The notes under the pieces are model-generated. The model saw only the letters and a list, made by a program, of their open reading frames with translations. It was not told the DNA's origin and made no database searches. Positions 23,978 to 35,027 of a stretch of 35,661 bases of DNA are shown one piece after another; within the stretch, counting starts at the first letter, position 1; every line of letters begins with the position of its first letter. Both the position numbers and the translations under genes were made by a program. Source of the DNA: an uncultured Gammaproteobacteria bacterium (GTDB lineage: Bacteria > Pseudomonadota > Gammaproteobacteria > Xanthomonadales > Xanthomonadaceae); NCBI GenBank assembly GCA_903942465.1, contig CAJAPA010000118.1, positions 1 to 35,661 of the forward strand, in the 5' to 3' direction.

Positions 23978-25363
23978 TCACGGCGATTTTTTCCGGAGAT
24001 GTGAAGGCGGAATGCCGAGCGCTTCCCGGTACTTGGCAATGGTCCGGCGCGCTACCGGCAGGCCGCGGGCCGCCAACAGCTGCTCCAGCTTGGCATCCGA
24101 CAGCGGTTTGCCGGCCGGCTCGCCCGCAATCAGGTCGGCGATCTGGCCCTGCACGGCGCCGGCAGCCTGAACGGTTCCCGAATCATCGGTGATGCCGGAG
24201 CCGAACAGCGTGCCCAGTTCGATCATGCCATGCGGCGTGGCCAGCCATTTGCCGCTGCAGGCACGGGATACCGTTGATTCGTGCAGGCCGATACTTTCGG
24301 CGATTTCGCGCATGCTCATGGCCTGAAGGGCCGAAGGGCCGGACTCCAGGAAGGGTGTCTGTTTGCGGACCACCGCCTTCACTACTTTCAGCAGGGTATC
24401 GCGGCGCGATGCGATTCCGGCAATCAGCCAGCGCGCCTCCTGCAGATACTGGGCCAGATGCGCGGCATCGGCGCCCCGGCTGTTACGGGTCAGTTTCAGG
24501 TAATAGGCATTCAGTCGCAGATGCTGGCCGGCATCGCGCAGGCTCTGCACCTGCCAGCCGTTGCGTTTGGGCATTACCGCAAAATCGGGCTCGACGTACT
24601 CGGTGCGCGAGTGCTGGAACAGGGCACCGGGTTTGGGATCCAGGGTTTTCAGCAAGGCCACGGCTTCCGCAGTGCCCAGCGGATCGAAGCTGCCGGCTTT
24701 GGCCACTGCCGGCGCACCGCCCTTGGCCAGAGCATCGAGATGGCGGGCGGCGATCTCGGTCGCAAGTGCCAGCAGTGACGGTTCCGCCGCAATCTGGGTC
24801 AGCTGTACCTGCAGGCATTCCGACAGCGAGCGCGAGGCGACGCCGACCGGGTCGAAACGCTGAATCAGATGGCGTACCGCTTCGATTTCAGCCTCCTTTG
24901 CCGGGGGTGCCAGTGCGCTGGCCGTGCACAGTTCCTCGGCCGAGGCCTGGCAGTAACCGTCCTCATCGAGACTGTCGATCAGGGCTTCGCCGATGGCCAG
25001 ATCACGACGGCTCAAGGCGCTCAGCTGCAATTGTTCGCCGAGGTGGCTACGCAGGGTTTTGGGTTCCGGCAGCAGGTCCCAGAGGGATTCCTCCGCCTCC
25101 GGGGCGGCGGTATGCCGGAAATCCGCATCCGTATCCCCACGGTCCCCGGCTTCGGCATCTTCGGAAAAGTCGGCCGGTTCGTCCGGCAGGGCGGCGGTCT
25201 CGGTGTCGGCATCGATGCGCTCCAGCATCGGATTGGCGGCCAGCGCGTTGTCGATTTCCTGCTCGAGTTCGGTCTGCGTGCATTGCAGCAGCTTGAGCGC
25301 GAGCTGCAGCTGGGGAGTCAGCTTGGTGCTTTGCCGGGGCGAGAGCTGCGCACGGGCCTTCAT
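23978..25363 (-). CDS. rpoN: RpoN, sigma-54 factor
   Basis: Sigma-54 directs RNA polymerase to -24/-12 promoters opened by enhancer-binding AAA+ proteins. The 461-aa protein has region I (QLSPRQSTKLTPQLQLALKL, with LLQCTQTELEQEI after it). An acidic region II lies at about 50-95. The core-binding domain follows. The helix-turn-helix segment is LHESTVSRACSGKWLATPHG. The RpoN box ARRTIAKYR (about 438-446) is near the C-terminus and contacts the -24 element. All key parts are intact. It begins 7 bp after the lptB stop. I saw no convincing -24/-12 site in the short intergenic regions of this window. Confidence 0.97.
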   Translation of the reverse strand: MKARAQLSPRQSTKLTPQLQLALKLLQCTQTELEQEIDNALAANPMLERIDADTETAALPDEPADFSEDAEAGDRGDTDADFRHTAAPEAEESLWDLLPEPKTLRSHLGEQLQLSALSRRDLAIGEALIDSLDEDGYCQASAEELCTASALAPPAKEAEIEAVRHLIQRFDPVGVASRSLSECLQVQLTQIAAEPSLLALATEIAARHLDALAKGGAPAVAKAGSFDPLGTAEAVALLKTLDPKPGALFQHSRTEYVEPDFAVMPKRNGWQVQSLRDAGQHLRLNAYYLKLTRNSRGADAAHLAQYLQEARWLIAGIASRRDTLLKVVKAVVRKQTPFLESGPSALQAMSMREIAESIGLHESTVSRACSGKWLATPHGMIELGTLFGSGITDDSGTVQAAGAVQGQIADLIAGEPAGKPLSDAKLEQLLAARGLPVARRTIAKYREALGIPPSHLRKKSP

Positions 25364-25370
25364 GCGCGGA

Positions 25371-26090
25371 TTACAGCTTGAACTGCTCGCCCAGATAGAC
25401 GCGGCGGACGTCGGGATGATCCATCAGATAGCCCGGTTCGCCCTCGGCCAAGGCCGTGCCTTCGAACAGGATGTAGGCGCGGTCGCAGATGCCGAGCGTT
25501 TCACGGACGTTGTGGTCGGTAATCAGCACGCCGATGCCCCGCTGTTTGAGGTGGCGGATGATGGTCTGGATGTCGAGCACGGAAATCGGATCGACACCGG
25601 CGAAGGGTTCGTCGAGCAGGATCATGCGCGGATTGGCGGCCAGGGCGCGGGCGATTTCGACCCGCCGGCGTTCGCCACCGGACAGGCTGGCCCCCATCTG
25701 GGTGGCGACATGGGCGATCTGCAGTTCATCGAGCAGGGAATGCAGCGCCGCATCGCGGCCGTCGGCATCGAGATCGGCGCGCAGTTCGAGCACCGACAGG
25801 ATGTTTTCCGACACTGACATTTTGCGGAATACCGAAGCTTCCTGGGGCAGATACCCGAGGCCCAGACGGGCACGTTCGTGCATGGCCAGACCGGTGATGT
25901 TGCGGCCGTCGAGTTCGATGCGGCCGGCATCCGCGGCCACCAGGCCGACGATCATGTAGAAACAGGTGGTTTTGCCGGCGCCGTTGGGGCCGAGCAGGCC
26001 GACCACTTCGCCCGGATTGAGGTCGAGCCCGAAATCGTGCACGACCGCCCGCTGTTTGTAGGATTTTTTGAGGCCGCGTGCGCTGAGCAT
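25371..26090 (-). CDS. lptB: LptB, ATPase of the LPS export transporter
   Basis: LptB is the cytoplasmic ABC ATPase that powers LptFG to extract LPS and push it along the LptC-LptA bridge. It has Walker [10 protein letters not shown] (34-42), Q-loop [13 protein letters not shown], signature LSGGE (136-140) followed by [10 protein letters not shown], and Walker B ILLDEP (157-162) with FAGVDPISV. The switch His is in [11 protein letters not shown]. The length of 239 aa is typical. The start shares a base with the lptA stop (TGATG-type overlap). The gene is followed by rpoN, the conserved order. Confidence 0.97.
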   Translation of the reverse strand: MLSARGLKKSYKQRAVVHDFGLDLNPGEVVGLLGPNGAGKTTCFYMIVGLVAADAGRIELDGRNITGLAMHERARLGLGYLPQEASVFRKMSVSENILSVLELRADLDADGRDAALHSLLDELQIAHVATQMGASLSGGERRRVEIARALAANPRMILLDEPFAGVDPISVLDIQTIIRHLKQRGIGVLITDHNVRETLGICDRAYILFEGTALAEGEPGYLMDHPDVRRVYLGEQFKL

Positions 26091-26587
26091 CAGTTGCCGG
26101 CTCCGCTCGCCGGATTCAGACGCATCTGCACGCGTCCGCCGTTGCCGCCGCCGGTCAGCCGGCCGGTTTTGAGATCGTAGCGGATCGATTCGCCGCGCAT
26201 GCTGCCACGGGCCTGGTCGATGATGACGCCGCCGTTGAGCTGGATCTGCTCGCTGCTGATCAGGTACACGATCTGTTTGGCCGAAGCTTTCATCACATCA
26301 CCGTTGTCGTTGGTCTGCTGCATGCGCGTGGGCGCACCGCTGAGGGTGACCTTGACCACGTCGCCCTTGACCCGCGAAATCACCGCCTTGTCGGCTTCGA
26401 TCCTGAGGCTGCCCTGGGTGATGAGCACAGTGCCGTTGATGCTCGACTCGCTGGTGTCGGTCAGCAGGGCGTCGGTATTGTCGGCGCTGATGTCCATCGG
26501 CTGTTTGCGGTCGCTGCTCTTGGCCCCGGATTGGCCGGCGAACAGGGTGGCGAACAGAAGAACGGTAAGCAGATTATTCAGGCGCAT
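26090..26587 (-). CDS. lptA: LptA, periplasmic LPS bridge protein
   Basis: LptA oligomers form the periplasmic bridge for LPS between LptC and LptDE. The 165-aa protein has a signal peptide ([20 protein letters not shown]) and the OstA-like beta-jellyroll: [51 protein letters not shown] and [19 protein letters not shown]. It overlaps the 3' end of lptC by 14 bp and the start of lptB by one. The C-terminus is glycine- and asparagine-rich. Confidence 0.93.
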   Translation of the reverse strand: MRLNNLLTVLLFATLFAGQSGAKSSDRKQPMDISADNTDALLTDTSESSINGTVLITQGSLRIEADKAVISRVKGDVVKVTLSGAPTRMQQTNDNGDVMKASAKQIVYLISSEQIQLNGGVIIDQARGSMRGESIRYDLKTGRLTGGGNGGRVQMRLNPASGAGN

Positions 26588-27131
26588 AACGGGCGGTGAC
26601 CTTGGAGAGTAATTGGACGCGGCGCTGTTTCATATCGGCTTCAAGGCCGACTCCGCTGAGTATAGAGCGGCCGTGGTTGACGGTCACTTGGCCGGCGCTG
26701 CGCAGCCGGTTTTCCTTGGGGAAAATGCTCAGTTCATTGGCGCTGAATTCGGTTTTCAGGCCTTTCGGCGACACCGGGCCGGTGATGAGCACGTTCTGCT
26801 GCAGGCGGATTTCGCGCGCGCGGTCGGAGACCCAGGCGCTATCGGCGACGGCGCCCCAGTTCCGGCCCGCTTCCTCGCCGGGAAACACGAATACCGGCTT
26901 TTGGATGGTGAGCGATTTGCCGTCGGGATCGCGTTCAAGCAGGGGCGATTTCAGGGAGAACGCCGTCTTTCCATCCTCATTGAAGGCATGCATGCTGAAA
27001 TCCTGCAGGCGGTAGTCCGAGCGTGCGGTTTTTTCGGCCTGCTGGTCGCGTTCACCGCGCATATCCCAGACCACCATGGCCAGGACCGCGACCGCGACGC
27101 TCATGGCCAGCGTGGCTTTGCGGTAATTCAC
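26574..27131 (-). CDS. lptC: LptC, inner-membrane anchor of the LPS bridge
   Basis: LptC accepts LPS from LptBFG and hands it to LptA. The 185-aa protein has one N-terminal membrane helix (LAMSVAVAVLAMVVWDM) and a periplasmic jellyroll with DYRLQDFSMHAFNEDGK, SLKSPLLERDPDGKSLTI, LLQNVL-type strands and LKTEFSANELSIFPKENRLRS (given in two overlapping parts). The start is GTG at 27131, overlapping the kdsC stop (GTGA), which supports coupling. Sequence conservation in LptC is low, so position between kdsC and lptA adds weight. Confidence 0.92.
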   Translation of the reverse strand: MNYRKATLAMSVAVAVLAMVVWDMRGERDQQAEKTARSDYRLQDFSMHAFNEDGKTAFSLKSPLLERDPDGKSLTIQKPVFVFPGEEAGRNWGAVADSAWVSDRAREIRLQQNVLITGPVSPKGLKTEFSANELSIFPKENRLRSAGQVTVNHGRSILSGVGLEADMKQRRVQLLSKVTARYAPE

Positions 27132-27655
27132 GGGGCACCGAACCGGCGCTGCAGCTCTTCATCTTTGCCCTGGATGGACAAAATGAAATCGCAGAATTCA
27201 CGGGCCGCGCCATGACCGCCGTTGAACCGGCTGGTCCACAGGGCATTGGCCTGGATCGGGGTCAGGGCGTCGGCCGGGCAGGCCGGCAGGCCGACCGACT
27301 GCAGACAGGCCAGATCGGGGTAGTCATCGCCCATGTAGGCGACTTCGTCAAGGGTGATGCCCTCGGCGGCGCACAGCTGTTTGACCACCGCCAGTTTGTC
27401 GGCCACGCCGTCGAACACATGCTGCAGACGCAGGTCGCGGCCGCGGGCCTGAACGATGCGGCTGTGGCGCGCGGTGATGAGCGCGACCCGGATGCCGCAA
27501 TCCTCGAGCAGGCGAAGGCCCTGACCGTCATGGACGTGGAAGGATTTGGTTTCACCGCCATTCTCATCGAAACTCAGCCGGCCATCGGTCAGCGTGCCGT
27601 CGACATCGAAGCAGACCAGTCGGATGTTCTTGGCGCGGGCATCGGCACTGGCCAT
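27128..27655 (-). CDS. kdsC: KdsC, KDO-8-phosphate phosphatase
   Basis: KdsC removes the phosphate from KDO 8-phosphate, giving the KDO sugar of the LPS inner core. It is a C0-type HAD hydrolase without a cap domain: the nucleophile motif is CFDVDGTLTDG (Asp17, Asp19), then GLRLLEDCGIRVALITAR and the metal-binding YMGDDYPDLACLQSVGLP. The length of 175 aa fits. The ATG shares a base with the kdsD stop and the end overlaps the lptC start. Confidence 0.95.
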   Translation of the reverse strand: MASADARAKNIRLVCFDVDGTLTDGRLSFDENGGETKSFHVHDGQGLRLLEDCGIRVALITARHSRIVQARGRDLRLQHVFDGVADKLAVVKQLCAAEGITLDEVAYMGDDYPDLACLQSVGLPACPADALTPIQANALWTSRFNGGHGAAREFCDFILSIQGKDEELQRRFGAP

Positions 27656-28656
27656 CAGACCACCCGTGCCCGCAGAAGATCATGGATATTCAGCGCGCCG
27701 ACGCAACGACCCTCGGCATCCACGACCAACAAGCCATTGATGCGGTGCTGCTCCAGCAGGTGCGCGGCCTCGACAGCCAGATGGCCGGCCGGAACCGTTT
27801 TCGGATGTTTGGCCATCAGTGCCGAAACCGGCGTGGTATTGAAGTCGATTGGACCGTTGCCCAGCGCGCGGCGCAGATCGCCGTCGGTGAACACACCCAG
27901 CAGGCGGCGCTCGGCATCAAGCACAGCGGTCATGCCCAGACGTTTCTGGCTGATTTCCAGTAGGGCTTCGGTCACGCTGGCCTCCGGACCTACCGCCGGC
28001 AGATCGGGACCTTGATGCATGAGGTCATCGATGCGCACCAGCAGGCGGCGGCCGAGACTGCCGGCCGGATGCGAGCGGGCGAAATCGTCGGAACTGAAGC
28101 CGCGTGCTTCCAGCAGGGCGACGGCCAGGGCATCGCCGAGAGCGAGGCTGACCGTGGTGCTGGAGGTCGGAGCCAGGCCATGCGGACAGGCCTCTTCCGG
28201 TACGGTTACATCCAGATGCACATCGGAGAATCCCGCCAGACGCGACTGCGACTTGCCGGTCATGCTGATGATGACATTGCCCTGGCGCTTGAGCACCGGC
28301 ATGATCATGTTGATTTCATCGGACTCGCCGGAATAGGACAGGGCCAGCACCACGTCGGCGTCGGTAATCATGCCCAGATCGCCGTGACTGGCTTCGCCCG
28401 GATGCACGTAGAACGCCGGGGTACCGGTGGAGGCCAGCGTGGCGGCGATTTTGTTGGCGACGTGGCCGGATTTGCCCATGCCGGTGCAGACCACGCGGCC
28501 GGTACAGGCCAGCAGATGCCGGCAGGCTTCGGCAAAGGCCGCATCAAGCCGGCTTTCCAGATGCTGCAGCGCCTCGATTTCCACCGACAGCACCCGTCGC
28601 CCGGCTCGGATCCAGGCGTCATCGCTCGAAAATTTTTCAGCGCTGTGAAGGGTCAT
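27655..28656 (-). CDS. kdsD: KdsD, arabinose-5-phosphate isomerase
   Basis: KdsD converts ribulose 5-phosphate to arabinose 5-phosphate, the first step to KDO. The 333-aa protein has an N-terminal SIS domain (about 40-185) with GRVVCTGMGKSGHVANKIAATLASTG (in two pieces), HPGEASHGDLGMI and ALSYSGESDEI, followed by LARSHPAGSLGRRLL-like FARSHPAGSLGRRLL. Two CBS domains cover about 205-333. A possible -10 on the minus strand, TACAAT (28692-28687), would start transcription near 28680. As the first gene of the minus-strand set, it probably leads the kdsD-kdsC-lptCAB-rpoN transcript. Confidence 0.95.
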   Translation of the reverse strand: MTLHSAEKFSSDDAWIRAGRRVLSVEIEALQHLESRLDAAFAEACRHLLACTGRVVCTGMGKSGHVANKIAATLASTGTPAFYVHPGEASHGDLGMITDADVVLALSYSGESDEINMIMPVLKRQGNVIISMTGKSQSRLAGFSDVHLDVTVPEEACPHGLAPTSSTTVSLALGDALAVALLEARGFSSDDFARSHPAGSLGRRLLVRIDDLMHQGPDLPAVGPEASVTEALLEISQKRLGMTAVLDAERRLLGVFTDGDLRRALGNGPIDFNTTPVSALMAKHPKTVPAGHLAVEAAHLLEQHRINGLLVVDAEGRCVGALNIHDLLRARVV

Positions 28657-28717
28657 CGGCCGTCTTTAGCGGTATCATGTCGCCTTATTGTACGACTTAT
28701 GATGCGAGCGTGTGCGG

Positions 28718-30219
<1,502 letters not shown>

Positions 30220-30930
30220 TCAGCGTACCGACAGGACCCGCATCTCGATGTTGTCGCCTTTGGTGTTGAGTTCCTGGATCAATACCGGCGCAAAATCCAG
30301 CGATTTGGCGAAATAAATCCGCGTACTGCGGCCATCGCTGCTTTCGCGGATGCGGTCGATGCGCACGGTGTCGAGTTTGCCCAAGGTGGTGTCCAGTTTC
30401 TGTTCGCCGACGCGCTTGAACGTATAGGTTTCCACGCGGCCCTTGTTGATGACCTTGTACACGAACTGCGGCCCTTTGCCGGCGCGCAGGTCTTCCAGCA
30501 GGGCCAGTGTCAGGCTGTGCTGGTCGAGCAGGCCGGGCGCATAGGGAACCTGCCGGCGGTCTTTGCCGTCGACGAATTCATAGATTTTTGCGCCTTTCTG
30601 CAATGCGGTCGATTTGGTGCTGTTCTTCCACGCCACCTTGGTGTCGATGCGGCTACTGACCAGCTCCAGCTCCCCGTTGCGGCGGATCAGCTGACTGGTT
30701 TCGGTCACGCCGGCGCCGGCCAGACTGGCCACGCCATCGGTGCCGTTGGTCCGGGTGATGAACTGCGAAAAGCCATCTTCTTTCAGCACGTACTGCATGT
30801 CGGCGGTGCCCAGTGCGGAGCCGTTGCGGTACACGCGCAGCTTGTAGCTGAAGCCGTCCAGGCTGTCGGCAAGGCCGGTGGCACTGAAGCTCAGCAGCAG
30901 CAAACCGAGGACAACACGGCGCATGGTCAT
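30220..30930 (-). CDS. DUF3108 periplasmic protein
   Basis: This 236-aa protein has a signal peptide (MRRVVLGLLLLSFSATGLA, cut near ADS). It also has the features of the DUF3108 family: a beta-rich body, YKLRVYRNGSALGTADMQY-like N-terminal strand pattern and VRIDRIRESSDGRSTRIYFAKS near the C-terminus. No function is established. The chosen ATG at 30930 overlaps the purN stop (ATGA); an ATG at 30924 has slightly better spacing from a GGA and is also possible. From memory, a DUF3108 gene next to purN is common in gammaproteobacteria. Confidence 0.85.
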   Translation of the reverse strand: MTMRRVVLGLLLLSFSATGLADSLDGFSYKLRVYRNGSALGTADMQYVLKEDGFSQFITRTNGTDGVASLAGAGVTETSQLIRRNGELELVSSRIDTKVAWKNSTKSTALQKGAKIYEFVDGKDRRQVPYAPGLLDQHSLTLALLEDLRAGKGPQFVYKVINKGRVETYTFKRVGEQKLDTTLGKLDTVRIDRIRESSDGRSTRIYFAKSLDFAPVLIQELNTKGDNIEMRVLSVR

Positions 30931-31583
30931 TCCAGTTCGAGTCGGTGATTGAGCCATGATACCCGAGTGTCCGCACCGTCATGCAGGGTGATGCGGCCAT
31001 CGGCGATGGCCCGTACAGTCGCGATTAAGAGTGGGTGTTCGATGGCGAGCACCCGTTCTGCCAGTTGTTCCGGCGAGTCATCGGGCAGCACGGCGATTTT
31101 GGCTTGGCTCAAGATGCGGCCGCCATCGAGTACCGACTCAACTCGATGCACGCTGGCGCCGTGTTCGACATCGCCGGCCGCCAGGGCGCGGGCATGCGTG
31201 TGCAGGCCGGGGTATTTGGGCAGCAGCGAGGGGTGGATGTTGATCATCGGACACGGCGCCGCGCGGATGCCGGCCTCCGAGATGATGCGCATGAAACCGG
31301 CGCAGACGATCAGTTCAGGACAAGCGGCGGCGGCGGCCTGCATCAAGGCCGCGTCGAAATCCTCGCGCGTGGCAAACGATTTCGGATCGAGATGGGTGTG
31401 CGCAATGTGCTGTGATTCGGCATAGGCGATGGCACCGGAATCGGCTTTGTCGGAAAAAACCCCGACGATCTGTATCGGCAATTCGCCGAAGCTCGCCGCC
31501 TGATGCAGGGCCTGCAAGTTAGTGCCGCGGCCCGATGCGAAGACCGCGACCCGCAGGGCTTCAGGCGATGCGGGTGCGCTCAT
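30927..31583 (-). CDS. purN: PurN, phosphoribosylglycinamide formyltransferase
   Basis: PurN transfers a formyl group from 10-formyl-THF to GAR, the third step of purine synthesis. The 218-aa protein starts with [16 protein letters not shown], has the catalytic Asn/His segment [22 protein letters not shown] and [18 protein letters not shown] with the catalytic Asp. The ATG at 31583 is used; it makes the gene overlap the end of purM by 23 bp. A longer reading frame extends upstream inside purM but shows no purN homology there. Confidence 0.94.
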   Translation of the reverse strand: MSAPASPEALRVAVFASGRGTNLQALHQAASFGELPIQIVGVFSDKADSGAIAYAESQHIAHTHLDPKSFATREDFDAALMQAAAAACPELIVCAGFMRIISEAGIRAAPCPMINIHPSLLPKYPGLHTHARALAAGDVEHGASVHRVESVLDGGRILSQAKIAVLPDDSPEQLAERVLAIEHPLLIATVRAIADGRITLHDGADTRVSWLNHRLELE

Positions 31584-32598
31584 CGCCGCTGCGCGTGACC
31601 ACCTGGCCGATGGTTTTATGGCCAAGGCCCAAGGCGTCGAGTGCGTTGCCAACGGCTGCGGTCTGTTCGGGGTGCACGACCAGCACGAAACCGACGCCGC
31701 AGTTGAAGGTGCGCCACATTTCCGGCGCGGCGACATTGCCTTCGCGTTGCAGCCAGTCGAACACCGGCGGCAGCACCAGGGTGCTGGCTTCGATGTCGAG
31801 GCCCAGGCCTTCGGGAATGACGCGGATGATGTTTTCGCTCAGGCCGCCGCCGGTGATGTGCGCCATGGCCGGAATGCGGTGCTGCTTGAGCAGGGCCAGA
31901 ATCGGTTTCACATAAAGTTGCGTCGGCGCCATCAGCGCATCGATCAGACGTACACCGCCGACATCCAGATCGGCAGGACGGCCGGCGCGATCATAGATCT
32001 TGCGGACCAGCGAATAGCCGTTCGAGTGCGGACCGGACGAATCGATGCCGATCAGGATATCGCCGGCGCGTACGTCGCTGCCGTCGATGATTTCGGATTT
32101 TTCCACCGCAGCCACGGTAAAGCCGGCCAGGTCATATTCGCCGGGCGGATACATGTCGGGCATTTCCGCGGTTTCGCCGCCGATCAGCGCGCAGCCGCTC
32201 ATTTCGCAGCCTTTGGCGATGCCGCCGACGACGGCGACCGTGGTCTCGACATCAAGTTTGCCGGTGGCGAAATAATCGAGGAAGAACAGGGGCTCGGCGC
32301 CCTGCACCAGCACGTCGTTGACGCACATGGCGACCAGATCGATGCCGATGCTGTCATGGCGGTTCAGTTGCTGCGCCAGTTTCAGTTTGGTACCGACGCC
32401 GTCGGTGCCGGACACCAACACCGGTTCGCGGTAACGGCCGGACAGATCGAACAAAGCGCCGAAGCCGCCCAGTCCGCCCATCACTTCGGGGCGGAAGGTT
32501 TTCTTGACCAGGGGTTTGATGCGTTCGACCACGGTGTTGCCGGCATCGATGTCAACGCCGGCGTCGCGGTAGCTCAGAGGGGTGTTTTCCGGGGTCAC
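31561..32598 (-). CDS. purM: PurM, phosphoribosylformylglycinamidine cyclo-ligase (AIR synthetase)
   Basis: PurM closes the imidazole ring to make AIR, the fifth purine step. The 345-aa protein has [12 protein letters not shown] at its N-terminus, [40 protein letters not shown] (in two parts) and [21 protein letters not shown], all family signatures. The start is GTG at 32598, preceded by GGA eight bases away. A possible minus-strand -10 TAGAAT (32631-32626) would give a leader of about 20 nt. It is transcribed with purN and the DUF3108 gene. Confidence 0.96.
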   Translation of the reverse strand: MTPENTPLSYRDAGVDIDAGNTVVERIKPLVKKTFRPEVMGGLGGFGALFDLSGRYREPVLVSGTDGVGTKLKLAQQLNRHDSIGIDLVAMCVNDVLVQGAEPLFFLDYFATGKLDVETTVAVVGGIAKGCEMSGCALIGGETAEMPDMYPPGEYDLAGFTVAAVEKSEIIDGSDVRAGDILIGIDSSGPHSNGYSLVRKIYDRAGRPADLDVGGVRLIDALMAPTQLYVKPILALLKQHRIPAMAHITGGGLSENIIRVIPEGLGLDIEASTLVLPPVFDWLQREGNVAAPEMWRTFNCGVGFVLVVHPEQTAAVGNALDALGLGHKTIGQVVTRSGDERTRIA

Positions 32599-32639
32599 GC
32601 CGTCATTCCGAAAAAAGAAAGTCGTATTCTACCAGTTAC

Positions 32640-32648
32640 TGCGATAAT
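32640..32648 (+). promoter_or_regulatory. Extended -10 promoter for the DUF2066-perM-hda unit
   Basis: TGCGATAAT (TG, one base, GATAAT) at 32640-32648 is an extended -10; initiation near 32655 would give a leader of about 34 nt. It lies back to back with the probable purM promoter in the 90-bp divergent gap. Confidence 0.5.
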
Positions 32649-32688
32649 AGACGGTGCAAAACCCCATAAACTGAGGCAAGATACCTCC

Positions 32689-33921
32689 ATGATGTCCCGC
32701 CATTTCGCCCGTATCGCCCTGTTTTCGCTGCTGATGGCGGGCGCTGGCCTGCTTGCCGCGCAGACCGCGGCGCCGGCCAAACCGCCAGCGGCCAAAACCG
32801 TGCCGGCGGGCAAAACCTCGCCGACTTCCGCGGCCGAAGAGACTGCGCCGGTCGAGCGCAAGCGTCCGGTGCGCAATCCCGAACTGTACAGCACCACCGT
32901 CGAACTGCTGTCGCAGGGTGAAGCCGCCCGCAATGCCGCCTATGCGCGGGCGCTGGTGCAGGTCATCAATCAGCTCACCGGTCGCACCGATGCCGGCGGC
33001 AATCCGGTCATCCGCGGCGCGCTGGCCAATGCCCCGAAGTGGGTGCAGTCCAGCAATGCCAATCAGACCGCATCCGACACCGAAGGCAATACCCTGGTCG
33101 GCGGTGCACCGGTGCTGAAAGCCGCGTTGCGGGTCAGCTTCGATCCCAATCCGGTCGATTCGCTGATCGCCGCCGCCGGTTTCCGCTACTGGACCGGTGA
33201 ACGCCCGAAACCGATGCTCTGGCTCACCATCGATGACGGCCGCGGGCCGCGTCTGGTGACCTCGCAGCAATTGAATGTGATCAAATCCCTGGCCGATCGC
33301 GGTCTGGAACGCGGCATCCGTTTTCTGGTGCCGCAGGGCAGTGCCGCCGATCAGGCGGCGGTGCCGGCCATCCAGAATCTCGATGGCAAGGCTTTGGATC
33401 CGATCAACGCCCGCTACCGCAACAACACCATGCTGATCGGCAAGGTCTACCGTTCGGTCAGCGGCTGGTCGGCCTGGTGGCTGCTGTGGCAGGACGGCGC
33501 GGAGCTGTCGCGCTGGCCGGTGACTGAAGCCGATGCCCGCAAGGTCATCGCCTCCGGCGCCGACCGCACCGCCGAGTATTTCGCCAAGCGCGATTCCAGC
33601 GTGCTGGATGCCGGCCGTTCCGGCGTGGTGCGCATGGAAATCAGCGGCATCAACTCGCTGACCGATTACGTGCGCGCCATCGGCTTCCTGCAGACCCATG
33701 CTTCGGTGCGCGCAGTCGATGTCGATGTCGCCATGCCGGGCAAGCTTCTGTTGCGGGTGGATCTGCGCAGCGGCGTCAATGCCTTCCGCGGTCTGATGCG
33801 CACCAACAACACGTTGCAGCCGCTGGGCCCGGTCAGCATCGCCCTGCCGGCCGCGCCCGGCGATGGGCCCGACGCGCTGCCGCGCAGCGAATCCGTCGAA
33901 CGCTACCTGTTACGGAACTGA
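32689..33921 (+). CDS. DUF2066 secreted protein
   Basis: This 410-aa protein has a signal peptide (MMSRHFARIALFSLLMAGAGLLA) and an Ala/Pro/Lys-rich linker at about 25-60. A DUF2066-type body follows, with YSTTVELLSQGEAARNAAYARAL near its start and YRNNTMLIGKVYRSVSGWSAWWLLWQDG (in two pieces) in the middle. The C-terminal GVVRMEISGINSLTDYVRAIGFL resembles an ABC-transporter-accessory-type repeat; the function is unknown. The ATG at 32689 (or the next ATG at 32692) follows the extended -10; no close Shine-Dalgarno is seen. It precedes perM by 5 bp, an arrangement I recall from other gammaproteobacteria. Confidence 0.85.
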   Translation: MMSRHFARIALFSLLMAGAGLLAAQTAAPAKPPAAKTVPAGKTSPTSAAEETAPVERKRPVRNPELYSTTVELLSQGEAARNAAYARALVQVINQLTGRTDAGGNPVIRGALANAPKWVQSSNANQTASDTEGNTLVGGAPVLKAALRVSFDPNPVDSLIAAAGFRYWTGERPKPMLWLTIDDGRGPRLVTSQQLNVIKSLADRGLERGIRFLVPQGSAADQAAVPAIQNLDGKALDPINARYRNNTMLIGKVYRSVSGWSAWWLLWQDGAELSRWPVTEADARKVIASGADRTAEYFAKRDSSVLDAGRSGVVRMEISGINSLTDYVRAIGFLQTHASVRAVDVDVAMPGKLLLRVDLRSGVNAFRGLMRTNNTLQPLGPVSIALPAAPGDGPDALPRSESVERYLLRN

Positions 33922-33926
33922 GAGCG

Positions 33927-35027
33927 ATGATTCCCCTTAAATGGCAATTCCCGCTGCTTCTGCTGCTGCTGGCCGTGGCGGTGTGGCTGCTGAGTCCGAT
34001 TCTGTTTCCCTTCATCTTCTCGCTGGTGTTGGCCTGGATGGGCCTGCCGCTGGTGCGCCGTTTCGAGCGTTGGGGTCTGAAGCACGACAATGCCGTACTG
34101 TTGGCGCTGGCGGTGTTGTTCGGTAGCCTGGTCCTCGGTCTGCTGATTCTGATTCCGCTGCTGTGGATGCAACTGTCATCGCTGGTCGACGGCGTGCCGC
34201 GGTTTCTGATCTGGGTCCGTGAAACGGCGCTGCCCTGGCTGGCGCTGCATCTGCCCATCGATGTCTCGAATTTTTCCGATCGTGAACATTTCGAAGCCTG
34301 GATCGAACCCTACAAGAAAGACATCGGCAATGCCGCGGCGTCCCTGATCGGCACCATTACCCGTTCTTCCGGCGCGGTCCTGGCCTTCGTGTCCAATATG
34401 CTGTTGGTGCCGCTGATCACCTTCTACTTCCTGCGCGACTGGAACCTGATCCTGGGCAAACTGCATCAGGCCATTCCGCGTCCGTATGAAGCCACCGTGG
34501 CCCGGCTCAGCCGCGAGTCGAACAGCGTGCTGGGCGGTTTCATCGACGGCCAGTTCCGGGTCATGCTCTGCCTCGGCGCGCTGTATGCCGGCGGCCTGTG
34601 GCTGATCGGCATCGATTCGGCACTGCTGATCGGCTTCCTGTCCGGCGCCTTGAATTTCGTGCCGTACATGGGCTTCGTGGTCGGCATCGTGCTGGCCGCC
34701 ATCGCCAGCATCATCCAGTTCGGCGATGTCCAGCATCTGATCTGGGTCGGCGTGGTGTACGGCATCGGCCAGTTCACCGAAAGTTTCATCCTGACGCCGC
34801 GCATCGTCGGCGACCGCATCGGCTTGAATCCGGTGATGGTGATTTTCGTGTTGATGGCCGGCGGCCTTCTGTTCGGCTTCCTCGGCATCCTGCTGGCCTT
34901 GCCGGTCTCGGCCGTGCTCAATGTGGTGTTCAAATACCTGTACGAAGAACGTTATCTGAAAAGCCGCATGTATGCGGCCGTGCCGGCGCCGCCGGACATC
35001 GATCCACCGCCAAGGCCGGACGTGTGA
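33927..35027 (+). CDS. perM: PerM/AI-2E-family membrane transporter
   Basis: This 366-aa polytopic protein of the AI-2E (PF01594) family has about seven to eight membrane helices. These include the N-terminal pair around residues 8-38 and 58-80, and a C-terminal set with PLITFYFLRDWN, FIDGQFRVMLCLGALYAGGLW (in part), SGALNFVPYMGFVVGIVLA, YGIGQFTESFILTPRIVGDRIGL (in part) and GGLLFGFLGILLALPVSAVL. Family members are proposed to export small molecules or ions; the substrate here is unknown. The stop overlaps the hda GTG (GTGA), so the two are coupled. The C-terminal tail is proline-rich. Confidence 0.92.
   Translation: MIPLKWQFPLLLLLLAVAVWLLSPILFPFIFSLVLAWMGLPLVRRFERWGLKHDNAVLLALAVLFGSLVLGLLILIPLLWMQLSSLVDGVPRFLIWVRETALPWLALHLPIDVSNFSDREHFEAWIEPYKKDIGNAAASLIGTITRSSGAVLAFVSNMLLVPLITFYFLRDWNLILGKLHQAIPRPYEATVARLSRESNSVLGGFIDGQFRVMLCLGALYAGGLWLIGIDSALLIGFLSGALNFVPYMGFVVGIVLAAIASIIQFGDVQHLIWVGVVYGIGQFTESFILTPRIVGDRIGLNPVMVIFVLMAGGLLFGFLGILLALPVSAVLNVVFKYLYEERYLKSRMYAAVPAPPDIDPPPRPDV

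Noticed and set aside
31522-32688. An upstream extension of the DUF2066 reading frame through the purM/purN region.
   Set aside because: The extension is antisense to purM and precedes the signal peptide; the start at 32689 gives a proper secreted protein.
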